Part shown: in pieces, positions 17,786-29,007 of the stretch | How the letters are laid out: each line of letters opens with the position of its first letter | How positions within the stretch are numbered: the stretch's first letter is position 1 | Assembly: GCF_022601675.1 (NCBI RefSeq) | Contig: NZ_JAKVIL010000001.1 | Span: 62,001 to 126,000, forward strand | Length of the DNA: 64,000 nucleotides | Reading direction: 5' to 3' | Source: Ancylobacter gelatini | Lineage (GTDB): Bacteria; Pseudomonadota; Alphaproteobacteria; Rhizobiales; Xanthobacteraceae | Made by a program: the position numbers and the translations under genes | The notes under the pieces: model-generated | What the model was told of the DNA's origin: nothing | Database searches by the model: none | What the model saw: the letters and a program-made list of their open reading frames with translations, nothing else

Positions 17786-18973
17786 ATGCGATTGGATCCC
17801 TGGACCTTGTGGGTCATCGTTACGATGGTCGCCGTTCTGGCTGCCATCGCAATGAATCTCGCCTGGCTGGCCAGCCCTCGCGAGCGTTCGCTCGCCTATT
17901 GGGGCATGGGCGTGCTGTTCCAGGTTCTCGGCCTGGTCGTCATCCTGCTGCGCGGTCATCTGCCGGAATTCTGGGTCATCCTGATCGGCAACGCGCTGCT
18001 GTTCATCAGCTACGGCTTGATGCGGGTGGGCGTACGCCAGTTCGCCGGCCTTCCGCTGAACTGGCATCAGGTTCTGTATGCGCCGGCGCTGTGGATGGCG
18101 CTGTGCCTGTTTCCCGCGTTCATCGCATCGATCCATGTCCGCATCTGCCTGTTCTCGCTGATAGCGGCCACGCTGCTGGCGCTGGGGGCGCTCGACCTTG
18201 AACGGGTGAAGGACAGCAGGGGGATCGGCCGCTGGGGACTGCGGTGCACGCTGGTGCTCATGGTCGGGCTGCATCTGGCGCGCGCCGTACTGATGTGGGG
18301 CGCCGATAGTTCGCATGGCGTGCCCATCATCAGTTCCAGCGCGGCGGCATGGTTCGGACTCACCGGCATGTCCGGACTGCTGCTGGCGAGCTTCATGCTG
18401 CTGCTCATGGTTCGCGAGCGCTCGGAATTCGATCTGCGCCGCGCCGCGCAGGTCGACGAACTGACCGGGCTGCCGAATCGCCGGGGCTTCCACGAACGGG
18501 CCATCGCCGCCTGCGGGGGAGGGGGCGCGATCTCGGTCGCGCTGCTGGATATCGATCATTTCAAACAGGTCAACGACCGCCACGGCCACGCGGCGGGCGA
18601 CCGCGTGCTGCGCGCTTTCGGGCAGGTGCTGGACGCGAGCGAACTCGGGCGCGGCGTGATCGGGCGCATGGGTGGCGAGGAGTTCGCGGCACTGCTGCAC
18701 GGGCTCGATCCGGCGACGGTCCGCACCCGCGCGGAAAAATTCTGTGCCGCGTTCCGCGACGAGAGCGCGCGGCTTACCCATGGCGAGGGCGGCGCGCGGC
18801 TGGCGGCGACGGTGAGCATCGGGATCGCCCACGCGCAGCTTCAGCCGACGGCCGCGCCCGCCATCGCGCAGGCGCGGCTGGACCTGCTGCTGACCCGCGC
18901 CGACGCCGCGCTCTATGTCGCAAAGGCGTCCGGACGCGACCGGGTGGAGGCGGATGACACCCGGATCGCCTAG
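17786..18973 (+). CDS. Membrane diguanylate cyclase (GGDEF), no I-site
   Basis: 395 residues. About six N-terminal hydrophobic segments (residues 5-215) form a membrane sensor module, then a GGDEF domain begins at V-D-E-L-T-G-L-P-N-R-R-G-F and has M-G-G-E-E-F at about 295-300, an active-type signature for making cyclic di-GMP. The RxxD inhibitory site expected five residues before GGEEF is missing (it reads L-G-R-G). The start at 17786 places the first membrane segment at the N-terminus; an in-frame ATG at 17711 lies in the rpsI terminator. It is followed by a paralogue at 19199. Confidence 0.87.
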   Translation: MRLDPWTLWVIVTMVAVLAAIAMNLAWLASPRERSLAYWGMGVLFQVLGLVVILLRGHLPEFWVILIGNALLFISYGLMRVGVRQFAGLPLNWHQVLYAPALWMALCLFPAFIASIHVRICLFSLIAATLLALGALDLERVKDSRGIGRWGLRCTLVLMVGLHLARAVLMWGADSSHGVPIISSSAAAWFGLTGMSGLLLASFMLLLMVRERSEFDLRRAAQVDELTGLPNRRGFHERAIAACGGGGAISVALLDIDHFKQVNDRHGHAAGDRVLRAFGQVLDASELGRGVIGRMGGEEFAALLHGLDPATVRTRAEKFCAAFRDESARLTHGEGGARLAATVSIGIAHAQLQPTAAPAIAQARLDLLLTRADAALYVAKASGRDRVEADDTRIA

Positions 18974-19198
18974 CGCGCGGGTGGCTGATCCGCGTGCCCG
19001 CGGAGGGCCGGGCATGTTGCAACCATGCTGGCCTTTTTCTTTCTGCGCGGGTCGCGTATCCATTTCGTGCCGGGTAGCGACCCGGTAGGGAATGGAGCGC
19101 CGATTGCGACCGAACACTATGCGGGGCGGCACGTATCCGCGACGTCGCGTAGGGCTCGGGCGGGCCGTGCCCAGGGAGTTCGAACCGGGCGATCGGAA

Positions 19199-20428
19199 AT
19201 GTTCTATGATGCGATGACGGTCTGGTACTTCGCCACCTTCATCATGGTGGTGTTGGCGGGCGTCATTCTGTTCTCCTGGCTGTTCATGCGGGAGGAGCCC
19301 GCGCTGGGCTGGTGGGGCGCCGCGCTGGTGCTGGTGATCCTGGGCCTGGGCGGGCTCATCGGTCGCGGCACGCTGCCGGACTTCGTGTCCATCGAACTGG
19401 CGAACGCTGTGGTGCTGCTGGCGGCGGCGGTTGCCTGGACCGGCTTTCGTGCCTTTGAGCGCCGGCTTCCGGTCTGGTTCGCCATCATCGGCGTGCCGCT
19501 GGCCTGGATCGCGCTGTGCCAGCTGCCGCTGTTCCATTCGTCGGTGTTCAACCGCACCATCCTGCTCTCCGTCATGATGGCCCTGGTCATGGGCTGCGCG
19601 GTCCATGAGCTGTGGCGGGGCCGCGCCGAACGCATGATCGCGCGCACCGCGGCGATCGCGGTCATCGTCGGCCATATGTGTCTGGTGCTGCTGCGCCCGC
19701 TGATCGTGGGCGATGTCGGCGATAATACGAGCCGCACCGGCATGCTGCTGCGCGACCCGTATCTGGCCTGGTACACGCATGAATGGCTCGCCTTTCTGAT
19801 GATCATGAGCTTCACCGTCGTCGCGCTGGTGCGCGAGCGCCGCGAACTCAGCCTGCAGCATGCTTCCATGATCGACGAACTGACCGGCCTGCTGAACCGG
19901 CGCGGCTTCATGGCGCGCTCGGTGCAAGTGTGCCACCCCGGCGGGATGGTGGCGCTGCTCGCGCTCGACCTCGACCGCTTCAAGGCGGTCAACGACCGGC
20001 ACGGCCATGCCGGCGGCGACCGGCTGCTGGTGCTGTTCGCCGACGTGCTGCGCGCCACGGTGCGCGCCGGCGACATCGTGGCGCGGATCGGCGGCGAGGA
20101 GTTCGGCGTGCTGATGCCCGACGCCGGCGCCGAGGCCGCGCTTGCGGGCGCCGAGCGGATCCGACAGGTCTTCCGGCACAACGCCCATCGGCTCGGCATG
20201 GAGGGGATCGACGGCACGGTGAGCATCGGCGTCGCCTGTGGCGAGATGCCCCCCGGCGGTTTTCCCGACAGCGTGGGGCCGCTGATGGCGCGGGCCGATA
20301 TCGCGCTCTATCGCGCCAAGGCACTGGGGCGCAACCGCGTCGAACTGTTCGAGGCAGCCGACAGCGCCACGGTGGTGCCGATCTCTCCCTCCGGCGCATT
20401 CCCGCGGCAGGATCGCCGCGCGCGGTAG
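19199..20428 (+). CDS. Membrane diguanylate cyclase (GGDEF), with I-site
   Basis: 409 residues with the same plan as the gene at 17786: several hydrophobic N-terminal segments, then I-D-E-L-T-G-L-L-N-R-R-G-F and I-G-G-E-E-F at about 297-302. The feedback-inhibition site R-A-G-D is present five residues before GGEEF, unlike in its neighbour. The 225 bases between the two genes hold no other recognisable gene; the ATG at 19199 is preferred to the upstream in-frame start at 19025, which adds an Arg-rich leader. It is convergent with glnA. Confidence 0.87.
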   Translation: MFYDAMTVWYFATFIMVVLAGVILFSWLFMREEPALGWWGAALVLVILGLGGLIGRGTLPDFVSIELANAVVLLAAAVAWTGFRAFERRLPVWFAIIGVPLAWIALCQLPLFHSSVFNRTILLSVMMALVMGCAVHELWRGRAERMIARTAAIAVIVGHMCLVLLRPLIVGDVGDNTSRTGMLLRDPYLAWYTHEWLAFLMIMSFTVVALVRERRELSLQHASMIDELTGLLNRRGFMARSVQVCHPGGMVALLALDLDRFKAVNDRHGHAGGDRLLVLFADVLRATVRAGDIVARIGGEEFGVLMPDAGAEAALAGAERIRQVFRHNAHRLGMEGIDGTVSIGVACGEMPPGGFPDSVGPLMARADIALYRAKALGRNRVELFEAADSATVVPISPSGAFPRQDRRAR

Positions 20429-20491
20429 AGCGCCGTCCGTTGGTCCGGCCGAGCTGTCGATCGATCGGAACCGGCTCGGGCCAGAACGCAA

Positions 20492-20515
20492 AAAGGGCGC
20501 CCGAAGGCGCCCTTT
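20492..20515 (-). terminator. Terminator after glnA
   Basis: Ten-base stem AAAGGGCGCC with a TTCG tetraloop on the minus strand, followed there by a T-run. It lies between the convergent GGDEF gene and glnA. Confidence 0.85.
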
Positions 20516-20537
20516 CGCGGGTCCGCTCCTGAAGGGA

Positions 20538-21947
20538 TCAGACGGAGTAGTACATCTCGAACTCGACCGGGTGCGGCGTCATTTCGAAGCGCGCAACCTC
20601 GGTCATCTTGAGGTCGATATAGGCGTTGATGAAGTCGTCGTCGAAGACGCCGCCCTTCTTGAGGTAGTCGCGATCCTTGTCAAGCGAGGAGAGAGCCTCG
20701 CGCAGCGAGCCGCACACCGTCGGGATCTTCTTCAGTTCGCGCGGGGGCAGGTCGTAGAGGTCCTTGTCCATCGCCTGGCCGGGATCGATCTTGTTCAGGA
20801 TGCCGTCCATGCCCGCCATCAGCATCGCGGCGAAGGCGAGGTAGGGGTTCGCGCCCGGATCGGGGAAGCGGACCTCAAGACGCTTGGCCTTCGGCGAGGT
20901 GGTGTAGGGGATGCGGCAGGAGGCCGAGCGGTTGCGCGCCGAATAGGCGAGCAGCACGGGGGCCTCATAGCCCGGCACCAGACGCTTGTAGGAGTTGGTG
21001 AGCGGGTTGGTGAAGGCGTTCAGCGACTTGGCGTGCTTGATGATGCCGCCAATGTACCACAGGCAGTAATCCGAGAGGTCGGCATACTTGTTGCCGGCAA
21101 ACAAAGGCTTGCCTTCCTTCCAGATCGACTGATGGACATGCATGCCCGAGCCGTTGTCGCCGAAGATCGGCTTCGGCATGAAGGTCGCGGTCTTGCCATA
21201 GATGTTGGCGACCTGATGGATGCAGTACTTGTAGATCTGCAGGTGGTCGGCCATCGTGACCAGCGGGCCGAACTTCAGGCCGAGCTCGTGCTGTGCGGAA
21301 GCGACCTCGTGATGGTGCTTCTCGACCTTGGCGCCCATGCGGGCCATGGCCGCGAGCATTTCGCCGCGCATGTCCTGCGCGCTGTCCACCGGCGGGACCG
21401 GGAAATAGCCGCCCTTGGTGCGCACGCGGTGGCCGAGATTGCCGCCTTCGTACTCGGTGTCGCTGTTGGTCGGCAGTTCCGACGAATCCAGCTTGAAGCC
21501 GGTATTGTACGGGTCGGCCTTGAAGCGCACGTCGTCGAAGATGAAGAACTCGGCTTCCGGGCCGAAGAACACGGTGTCGCCGATGCCGGTGCTCTTCACA
21601 TAGGCTTCCGCCTTCTTGGCGATGCCGCGCGGGTCGCGGCTATAGGGCTCGCCCGTGGTCGGCTCCAGCACGTCGCAGACCACGACGAGGGTGGTCTCGG
21701 AGAAGAACGGATCAATGCAGCAGGTTTCAAGATCCGGCTGCAGATGCATGTCGGATTCGTTGATCGCCTTCCAGCCGGCGATGGACGAACCGTCGAATGC
21801 CTGGCCCTCGGCAAAGAAGTCCTCGTCGACCATCGTGATATCGAAAGTGACATGCTGCCACTTTCCGCGGGGATCGGTGAAGCGGAGATCGACGTATTTG
21901 ACGTCGTTCTCTTTGATGAGCTTCATTACGTCCTTGGCCGTCGTCAT
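20538..21947 (-). CDS. glnA: Glutamine synthetase type I
   Basis: 469 residues, the exact family length. It makes glutamine from glutamate, ammonia and ATP as a cytosolic dodecamer. Visible are [43 protein letters not shown] and N-R-S-A-S-C-R-I-P. The adenylylation site Tyr is in D-L-Y-D-L-P-P-R-E near residue 400, so activity should be controlled by GlnE and the PII protein. It lies downstream of glnB, with 324 bases between them. Confidence 0.97.
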   Translation of the reverse strand: MTTAKDVMKLIKENDVKYVDLRFTDPRGKWQHVTFDITMVDEDFFAEGQAFDGSSIAGWKAINESDMHLQPDLETCCIDPFFSETTLVVVCDVLEPTTGEPYSRDPRGIAKKAEAYVKSTGIGDTVFFGPEAEFFIFDDVRFKADPYNTGFKLDSSELPTNSDTEYEGGNLGHRVRTKGGYFPVPPVDSAQDMRGEMLAAMARMGAKVEKHHHEVASAQHELGLKFGPLVTMADHLQIYKYCIHQVANIYGKTATFMPKPIFGDNGSGMHVHQSIWKEGKPLFAGNKYADLSDYCLWYIGGIIKHAKSLNAFTNPLTNSYKRLVPGYEAPVLLAYSARNRSASCRIPYTTSPKAKRLEVRFPDPGANPYLAFAAMLMAGMDGILNKIDPGQAMDKDLYDLPPRELKKIPTVCGSLREALSSLDKDRDYLKKGGVFDDDFINAYIDLKMTEVARFEMTPHPVEFEMYYSV

Positions 21948-22271
21948 TTTAATCGTGCCTTTCTTGCCATTCTGCCCTGTGCTGGGCAGGTGAACTCCCA
22001 AGCCTATGGCGGGACGTGCGCCGCGTGACAATGGCGTCGCGCATCGTCGCGCGGACCATACGAGCAAGGCGGAGTTTGAACAACATGCGCGCCGCATCGC
22101 TCTCGCGGTGCAGCGCGCAAATTCAGGTGCTGATAAGGGGGAAGCCGGCTATCGACGCCCGGGCGACATCACCCGGGCGGCAGATGCAGGCTGGAAGCGG
22201 CCGGTATCGATGCCGCGCCCGGCGTGCGTGCCACGCGTGCGCGGGGCCCGCCACGCCGGTTCCGCGACGCC
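21948..22271. other. glnB-glnA intergenic region
   Basis: 324 bases without a credible gene. An inverted repeat CGCCCGGG (22156-22163) and CCCGGGCG (22172-22179) with an 8-base loop lies about 90 bases past the glnB stop. It lacks a T-run, so it may be a processing or partial termination site that lowers glnA transcription from the glnB promoter. glnA may also have its own promoter here, but none is clear. Confidence 0.4.
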
Positions 22272-22955
<684 letters not shown>

Positions 22956-24443
22956 ATGGAATTGCTCGACCCGAAGGAAATGGCGCGCGCGGACGCGCTG
23001 ACGATCGGCGGCGGCGTGCCGGGCCTTGCCCTGATGGAGCGCGCAGGTGCGGCCGTCGCCCGCGCCGTGGCGCTGCGCTGCCCGCCGGCAGGGCGGGTGC
23101 TGGCGCTGTGCGGGCCGGGCAATAATGGCGGCGACGGCTTTGTCGCGGCGCGGCTGCTGGCGGGGCAGGGCTACCGGGTCACGCTCGCCTTGCTCGGCGA
23201 GCGCGCGGCGCTGCGAGGCGATGCCGCCGACATGGCCGCGCGCTGGAGCGGCCCGGTGCTGTCCGCGCGTGAGGCGGCCCTTGCCGGCGATGTCATCATC
23301 GATGCGCTCTACGGCGCCGGCCTCGCGCGCGATCTCGATGGCGCGGCGCGGGATCTGGTGGAGCGGGTGGACGCCAGCGGCATTCCGGTGGTCGCGGTCG
23401 ACCTGCCATCGGGGATCGACGGCGCCACCGGCGCCGTGCGCGGGGCCGCGATCCAGGCCGTGGAGAGCGTGACCTTCTTTCGGCCGAAGCCCGGCCACCT
23501 GCTGCTGCCGGGGCGGCTGCATGGCGGCACGCTGACGGTTGCCGATATCGGGATCTCCCCCGATGTGCTGGACGAGATTGGCCCCCGCACGTTCGAGAAC
23601 GCACCGGCGCTATGGCAGGCGGCCTTCCCGGTGCCGCGCGTCGATGGCCACAAATATGACCGGGGCCACCTCGTCGCCGTGTCCGGCCCGGCGCAGGCGA
23701 CCGGCGCGACGCGGCTTTCCGCGCGCGCTGCGCTGCGCGCCGGGGCCGGGCTGGTGACGGTGGCCTGCCCGCAGGAGGCGCTGGCGATCCACGCCGCCAA
23801 CCTGTCCGCGGTGATGGTGCGTCCGGTTGAGGACGCCGCCGGGCTCGCGGCGCTGCTGGAGGATCGGCGGCTTACCACCGTCATTCTCGGACCCGGCGCC
23901 GGGGTAGGGGCGGCGACGCGTGACAAGCTGGAGGTGGCGCGCGCGCGCCACCTCGTGCTCGATGCCGACCTCATCACCAGCTTCAAGGGCGAGGCGGAGG
24001 CGTTGGCGTCGGTCATCGCCGCTTCGCCCGGCGCCATCCTGACGCCCCATGACGGCGAGTTCGCGCGGCTGTTCGCCGGCCGCGACGACGTGCTCGGCGC
24101 CCCGTCAAAGCTGGCGCGGGCGCGGGCAGGGGCCGCGCTGGTGGGCGCGGTCGTCATCCTGAAAGGCCCCGATACCGTGGTCGCCGCGCCGGACGGGCGC
24201 GCCTCGATCGCCGCCAATGCCCCGCCCTGGCTGGCGACCGCCGGAGCCGGCGACGTGCTCGCGGGCATTGCCGGCGGGCTGCTGTCCCAGGGTGTGGCGC
24301 CGTTCGAGGCGGCGTGCGCGGCGGTGTGGCTCCACGGCGAGGCGGCGAGGGTGGCCGGGCCGGGGCTGGTGGCGGACGACCTGATCGACGCGCTGCGCCC
24401 GGTCTATGCCGCGCTCTATGGCCGGCTCGGCGTTCGGGGCTGA
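22956..24443 (+). CDS. Bifunctional NAD(P)HX epimerase/dehydratase
   Basis: Repairs hydrated NAD(P)H: the N-terminal YjeF domain (to about 210) epimerises NAD(P)HX and the C-terminal ribokinase-like domain dehydrates the S form with ADP. Motifs are G-P-G-N-N-G-G-D-G-F-V-A-A-R, D-L-P-S-G-I-D-G, H-K-Y-D-R-G-H near 235, L-T-P-H-D-G-E-F and the nucleotide site T-A-G-A-G-D-V-L-A-G-I. About 495 residues, normal for the fusion. The start is uncertain: ATG 22956 matches homologues (M-E-L-L), with GTG 22938 as an alternative. Confidence 0.92.
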   Translation: MELLDPKEMARADALTIGGGVPGLALMERAGAAVARAVALRCPPAGRVLALCGPGNNGGDGFVAARLLAGQGYRVTLALLGERAALRGDAADMAARWSGPVLSAREAALAGDVIIDALYGAGLARDLDGAARDLVERVDASGIPVVAVDLPSGIDGATGAVRGAAIQAVESVTFFRPKPGHLLLPGRLHGGTLTVADIGISPDVLDEIGPRTFENAPALWQAAFPVPRVDGHKYDRGHLVAVSGPAQATGATRLSARAALRAGAGLVTVACPQEALAIHAANLSAVMVRPVEDAAGLAALLEDRRLTTVILGPGAGVGAATRDKLEVARARHLVLDADLITSFKGEAEALASVIAASPGAILTPHDGEFARLFAGRDDVLGAPSKLARARAGAALVGAVVILKGPDTVVAAPDGRASIAANAPPWLATAGAGDVLAGIAGGLLSQGVAPFEAACAAVWLHGEAARVAGPGLVADDLIDALRPVYAALYGRLGVRG

Positions 24444-24696
24444 ACGCGACTCAGTTCGCCTCGATCGCCGTCCCGGTCGCCGCCGCGCCCGTGTCGCGGC
24501 GGACGTGGAGCGTGCGCGGGGACCCGGCAGGCGGCGCCAAACGCCGCCAACCCTCGCGAAACCGTGCGGCGCGGGCCTCATTTTGGACTGGCGCAGCGTC
24601 ATCGCCGTGCTATAAGCCCGCACCCGGCTGGCGGCATCTTTCTCGGGTGCGCGCGCCCGTGCGCCGTTGCGATGAGCGATGGTGCCGGCGCGTTTC

Positions 24697-24781
24697 GCGG
24701 GCGTGGCGGAACTGGTAGACGCGCTGGATTTAGGTTCCAGTGTCGCAAGATGTGGGGGTTCGAGTCCCTCCGCCCGCACCA
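24697..24781 (+). tRNA. tRNA-Leu (anticodon TAG)
   Basis: 85 bases including encoded CCA. The acceptor GCGGGCG pairs with CGCCCGC, the anticodon stem CTGGA/TCCAG encloses TTTAGGT giving anticodon TAG, a long variable arm marks a class II tRNA, and the T arm carries GGTTCGAGTCC. A TATAAG near 24611-24616 could be its -10 element. The 253 bases between nnrDE and this tRNA hold no clear gene. Confidence 0.97.
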
Positions 24782-24914
24782 GACACGCCACGACGCCCGA
24801 CGCCCTCCGACCGAAATTTCACCGTCGAGGATTGCGACGCTCGCGCGGCGCGATATCTCGCAACCGATATTCCTAGACGCCGCGCCCGCGGCACTAAAGA
24901 CGAAGGCCGAAGAC

Positions 24915-26264
24915 ATGCAGGTCACCGAACTCCTCGCCGAAGGTCTCAAGCGCGAATATCGCGTGGTGCTGCCGGCCGCCGAACTCGACGCCAAGGCCAA
25001 TGCCCGCCTCTCCGAGATGAAGGACAAGGTGCGGATCAACGGCTTCCGTCCCGGCAAGGTGCCGGTCGCGCATCTCAAGCGCATGTATGGCAAGTCGGTT
25101 CTCGCCGAGGTCATCGACCAGGCGGTGAACGAGGCCAACACCAAGATCATCGACGACAACGGCTTCAAGCTCGCCATGCAGCCCAAGGTCGAGCTGCCGC
25201 AGGACGAGGCGGCCGTGAACGAGGTGATCGAGGGCCGCGCCGACCTGTCCTACACGGTGAACCTCGAAGTGCTGCCGGCCATCACGCTTGGCGACTTCTC
25301 CACCATCTCGCTTGAGAAGCCGGTGCTCGCCGTGACCGATGCCGAGGTCGACGAGGCGGTCTCCAAGATCGCCGAGGCCAACCGCCCGTTCAGCGACAAG
25401 GAAGGCGCCGCCGAGAACGGCGACCGCGTCACCATCTCCTTCGTCGGTTCGATCGACGGCGAGAAGTTCGAGGGCGGCAGCGCCGAGGACGTGCCGCTGG
25501 TGCTCGGCTCGGGCAGCTTCATCCCCGGCTTCGAGGAGCAGCTGGTCGGTATCGCGCCGGACGAGACTCGCACCGTGAAGGTGACGTTCCCGGCCGAGTA
25601 TCAGGCCCCGCACCTCGCCGGCAAGGATGCCGAGTTCGAGACCAAGGCCACCAAGATCGAGGCGCCCGGCGAACTGACCGTCGATGACGAGTTCGCCAAG
25701 ACGCTCGGCATGGACAGCCTTGAGGCGCTCAAGGAGCAGGTGAAGAGCCGCATCGCGCAGGAGCACAATTCGGCGAGCCGCGCCAAGGCCAAGCGCAAGC
25801 TGCTCGACGCGCTCGACGAACTGCACCAGTTCGACGTGCCGCCGACCCTCGCCCAGCAGGAATTCGACGGCATCTGGAACCAGGTAACTTCGGAGATGGA
25901 GGCGCAGAAGCGCAGCTTCGCCGACGAGGACACCACCGAGGAAGCCGCGCGCGCCGACTACGAGAAGATCGCCAAGCGCCGCGTGCGCCTCGGCCTCGTG
26001 CTTGCGGAAATCGGCGAGAAGAACAACATCCAGGTCACCGACGACGAAGTGACCCGCGCCGTCGTCGAGCGCGCCCGCCAGTTCCCCGGCCAGGAACAGC
26101 AGGTGTGGGAGTTCTACCGCAGCAATGCGCAGGCTCTCGCCTCGCTGCGCGCGCCGATCTTCGAGGAGAAGGTCGTGGACTTCCTGCTGGAGCAGGCCAA
26201 GGTGACCGAGAAGCCGGTGAGCCGCGAGGAGCTCTATGCCGAGGACGAGGCCGACAAGGCCTGA
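24915..26264 (+). CDS. tig: Trigger factor
   Basis: Ribosome-bound chaperone and prolyl isomerase of 449 residues. The ribosome-docking signature G-F-R-P-G-K-V-P lies near residue 45. The FKBP-type domain ([14 protein letters not shown]) covers about 165-250, followed by the helical C-terminal chaperone arms ending in an acidic tail. The ATG at 24915 fits homologues; the reading frame upstream runs into the tRNA. It heads the tig-clpP-clpX-lon-hupB array of protein quality-control genes. Confidence 0.97.
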   Translation: MQVTELLAEGLKREYRVVLPAAELDAKANARLSEMKDKVRINGFRPGKVPVAHLKRMYGKSVLAEVIDQAVNEANTKIIDDNGFKLAMQPKVELPQDEAAVNEVIEGRADLSYTVNLEVLPAITLGDFSTISLEKPVLAVTDAEVDEAVSKIAEANRPFSDKEGAAENGDRVTISFVGSIDGEKFEGGSAEDVPLVLGSGSFIPGFEEQLVGIAPDETRTVKVTFPAEYQAPHLAGKDAEFETKATKIEAPGELTVDDEFAKTLGMDSLEALKEQVKSRIAQEHNSASRAKAKRKLLDALDELHQFDVPPTLAQQEFDGIWNQVTSEMEAQKRSFADEDTTEEAARADYEKIAKRRVRLGLVLAEIGEKNNIQVTDDEVTRAVVERARQFPGQEQQVWEFYRSNAQALASLRAPIFEEKVVDFLLEQAKVTEKPVSREELYAEDEADKA

Positions 26265-26289
26265 TCCTGACCGACAGCGGCGCCGTTTC

Positions 26290-26345
26290 GCGGGCGGGGA
26301 TGCGTCTCTCTGTACACAGGGGACGCGGCCCCGCCCGCGGCTTTA
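26290..26345 (+). terminator. Long hairpin after tig
   Basis: GCGGGCGGGG (26290-26299) pairs with CCCCGCCCGC (26329-26338). Inner arms GCGTC/GACGC and CTGT/ACAG can extend the structure. The T-rich tail (CTTTAT) is short, so termination may be partial between tig and clpP. Confidence 0.55.
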
Positions 26346-26460
26346 TGGCCCGCCGGGCTGGTAGGTACGCGCTTTCCCATTATGTTGGGGGAATGGATTC
26401 GTGGGCGGAGGCATGGGCCCCACCCGCCAGGAAGGGCATTGGCCCGCCGAGGACCTTGAG

Positions 26461-27093
26461 ATGCGTGACCCGATCGATACGTACATGAACTATCTGGTCC
26501 CGATGGTGGTCGAACAGACCAATCGGGGCGAGCGTTCCTATGACATCTATTCGCGCCTCCTCAAGGAGCGCATCATCTTCCTGACCGGCCCGGTCGAGGA
26601 CAACATGTCGACCCTGATGGTCGCGCAGCTGCTGTTCCTCGAAGCCGAGAACCCGAAGAAGGAAATCTCGATGTACATCAACTCCCCCGGCGGAGTTGTG
26701 ACGTCGGGGCTGGCGATCTACGACACGATGCAGTTCATCAAGCCGGCGGTCTCGACGCTGTGCATCGGCCAGGCGGCCTCCATGGGCTCGCTGCTGCTGA
26801 CCGCCGGCGAGAAGGACATGCGCTTCGCGCTGCCCAACGCTCGAATCATGGTGCATCAGCCTTCCGGCGGCTTCCAGGGCCAGGTGACGGACATCCTGAT
26901 CCACGCCAAGGAAGTCGAAAGCCTGAAGAAGCGGCTGAATGAAATCTATGTGAAGCACACCGGCCAGTCGCTTCAGGCGGTCGAGGACGCCCTCGAGCGC
27001 GACAATTTCATGACCTCCGAGGCCGCCAAGTCCTTCGGTCTTATCGATAATGTCATCGATCGGCGCCCGGACGACCTCAGCGCGAAGCCCTGA
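26461..27093 (+). CDS. clpP: ATP-dependent Clp protease proteolytic subunit
   Basis: 210-residue serine protease forming tetradecamers with ClpX or ClpA. The catalytic triad is visible: Ser107 in G-Q-A-A-S-M-G-S, His132 in M-V-H-Q-P-S-G-G and Asp181 in L-E-R-D-N-F-M. The ATG at 26461 gives the usual start M-R-D-P-I-D-T-Y; an in-frame ATG at 26401 adds 20 residues without support from the family. It is separated from clpX by 369 bases holding two hairpins. Confidence 0.96.
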   Translation: MRDPIDTYMNYLVPMVVEQTNRGERSYDIYSRLLKERIIFLTGPVEDNMSTLMVAQLLFLEAENPKKEISMYINSPGGVVTSGLAIYDTMQFIKPAVSTLCIGQAASMGSLLLTAGEKDMRFALPNARIMVHQPSGGFQGQVTDILIHAKEVESLKKRLNEIYVKHTGQSLQAVEDALERDNFMTSEAAKSFGLIDNVIDRRPDDLSAKP

Positions 27094-27462
27094 TCGGGCG
27101 GCGTGTTTGGGAATTCGTGCCGTGTCCCTATATTAGGGATGCGGCACGGTGCCCGGAAACAGGCTCTTGCGTGCGATGCGGTATCGCGCTTGCATGACGG
27201 AATGACGAAATATTCAGCGGGAGGCGCGACAGGGTTAATAATGGGGCAGCGGGGCGTCTCGAAAGCGGGGACGGCGCGATTGCCTTCTTGATCGATGCGC
27301 GCCAGCCATGCTTGGCTGGCTCTACGGGTCGACCCTCAAGTCGCTTCCTTTAGACGGCCCTATTGGGACCGTCGCGTTTCTCCCCACTTGGAGGCCCGCG
27401 GCGGCCTGCGAGACTGAGGCGGGTCCAGCTTCCCCTGGCCCGCCGAGCGGACGGAGAGACGC
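27094..27462 (+). other. clpP-clpX intergenic region with two hairpins
   Basis: 369 bases with no credible gene; short frames here lack ribosome-binding sites. Two inverted repeats stand out: 27117-27147 (14-base arms) and 27301-27320 (GCCAGCCA/TGGCTGGC, 4-base loop). The first can stop or protect the clpP transcript; the second lacks a T-run. A separate clpX promoter is likely but not identified with confidence. Confidence 0.45.
27117..27147 (+). terminator. Extended hairpin after clpP
   Basis: Arms GTGCCGTGTCCCTA and TAGGGATGCGGCAC around TAT. The two central TG/TG mismatches become G-U wobbles in RNA, so the full 14-base stem can form. No T-run follows, so transcript stabilisation is as likely as termination. 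Confidence 0.4.
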
Positions 27463-28734
<1,272 letters not shown>

Positions 28735-28810
28735 ACCGGCGCCGCGCAACGATACGGCCGGGCCGCTGAGCCCGGCCGACGCCTTCCCCGGCTCCCCCGG
28801 ATGCCGGTCT

Positions 28811-28839
28811 CTTGAATTGGCCGGTGGCGCTCTCCATCT
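28811..28839 (+). promoter_or_regulatory. RpoH-type heat-shock promoter of lon
   Basis: CTTGAA (28811-28816) and CTCCATCT (28832-28839) fit the sigma-32 pattern CTTGAA and CCCAT at suitable spacing. The transcript would have a leader of about 160 bases before lon. Confidence 0.55.
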
Positions 28840-29007
28840 GAGATCCAACCACCGGTCCTCGACCGCATCGACGTGCCCACCGCGGCTTTTCCCGCTTCCG
28901 CACAGAGATCATCGATCGCGTTCCGGCCGCATTGCGGCACGGTCGATCGCCCCCGCGCGTGTTCCGCACGAGGTCGACGCCCGGCCGACAACAGAAAGGA
29001 CAGAGCC

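Noticed and set aside
17666-20491. 941-codon frame antisense to the two GGDEF genes
   Set aside because: Both GGDEF domains are intact on the plus strand and the antisense product has no domain.
27103-27291. 62-codon frame between clpP and clpX
   Set aside because: It covers a hairpin, has no ribosome-binding site and the product resembles nothing.
27289-27315. RpoH promoter before clpX (CTTGAT with CCATGC)
   Set aside because: The spacing is short and the site lies inside a hairpin; too weak to report as a promoter.
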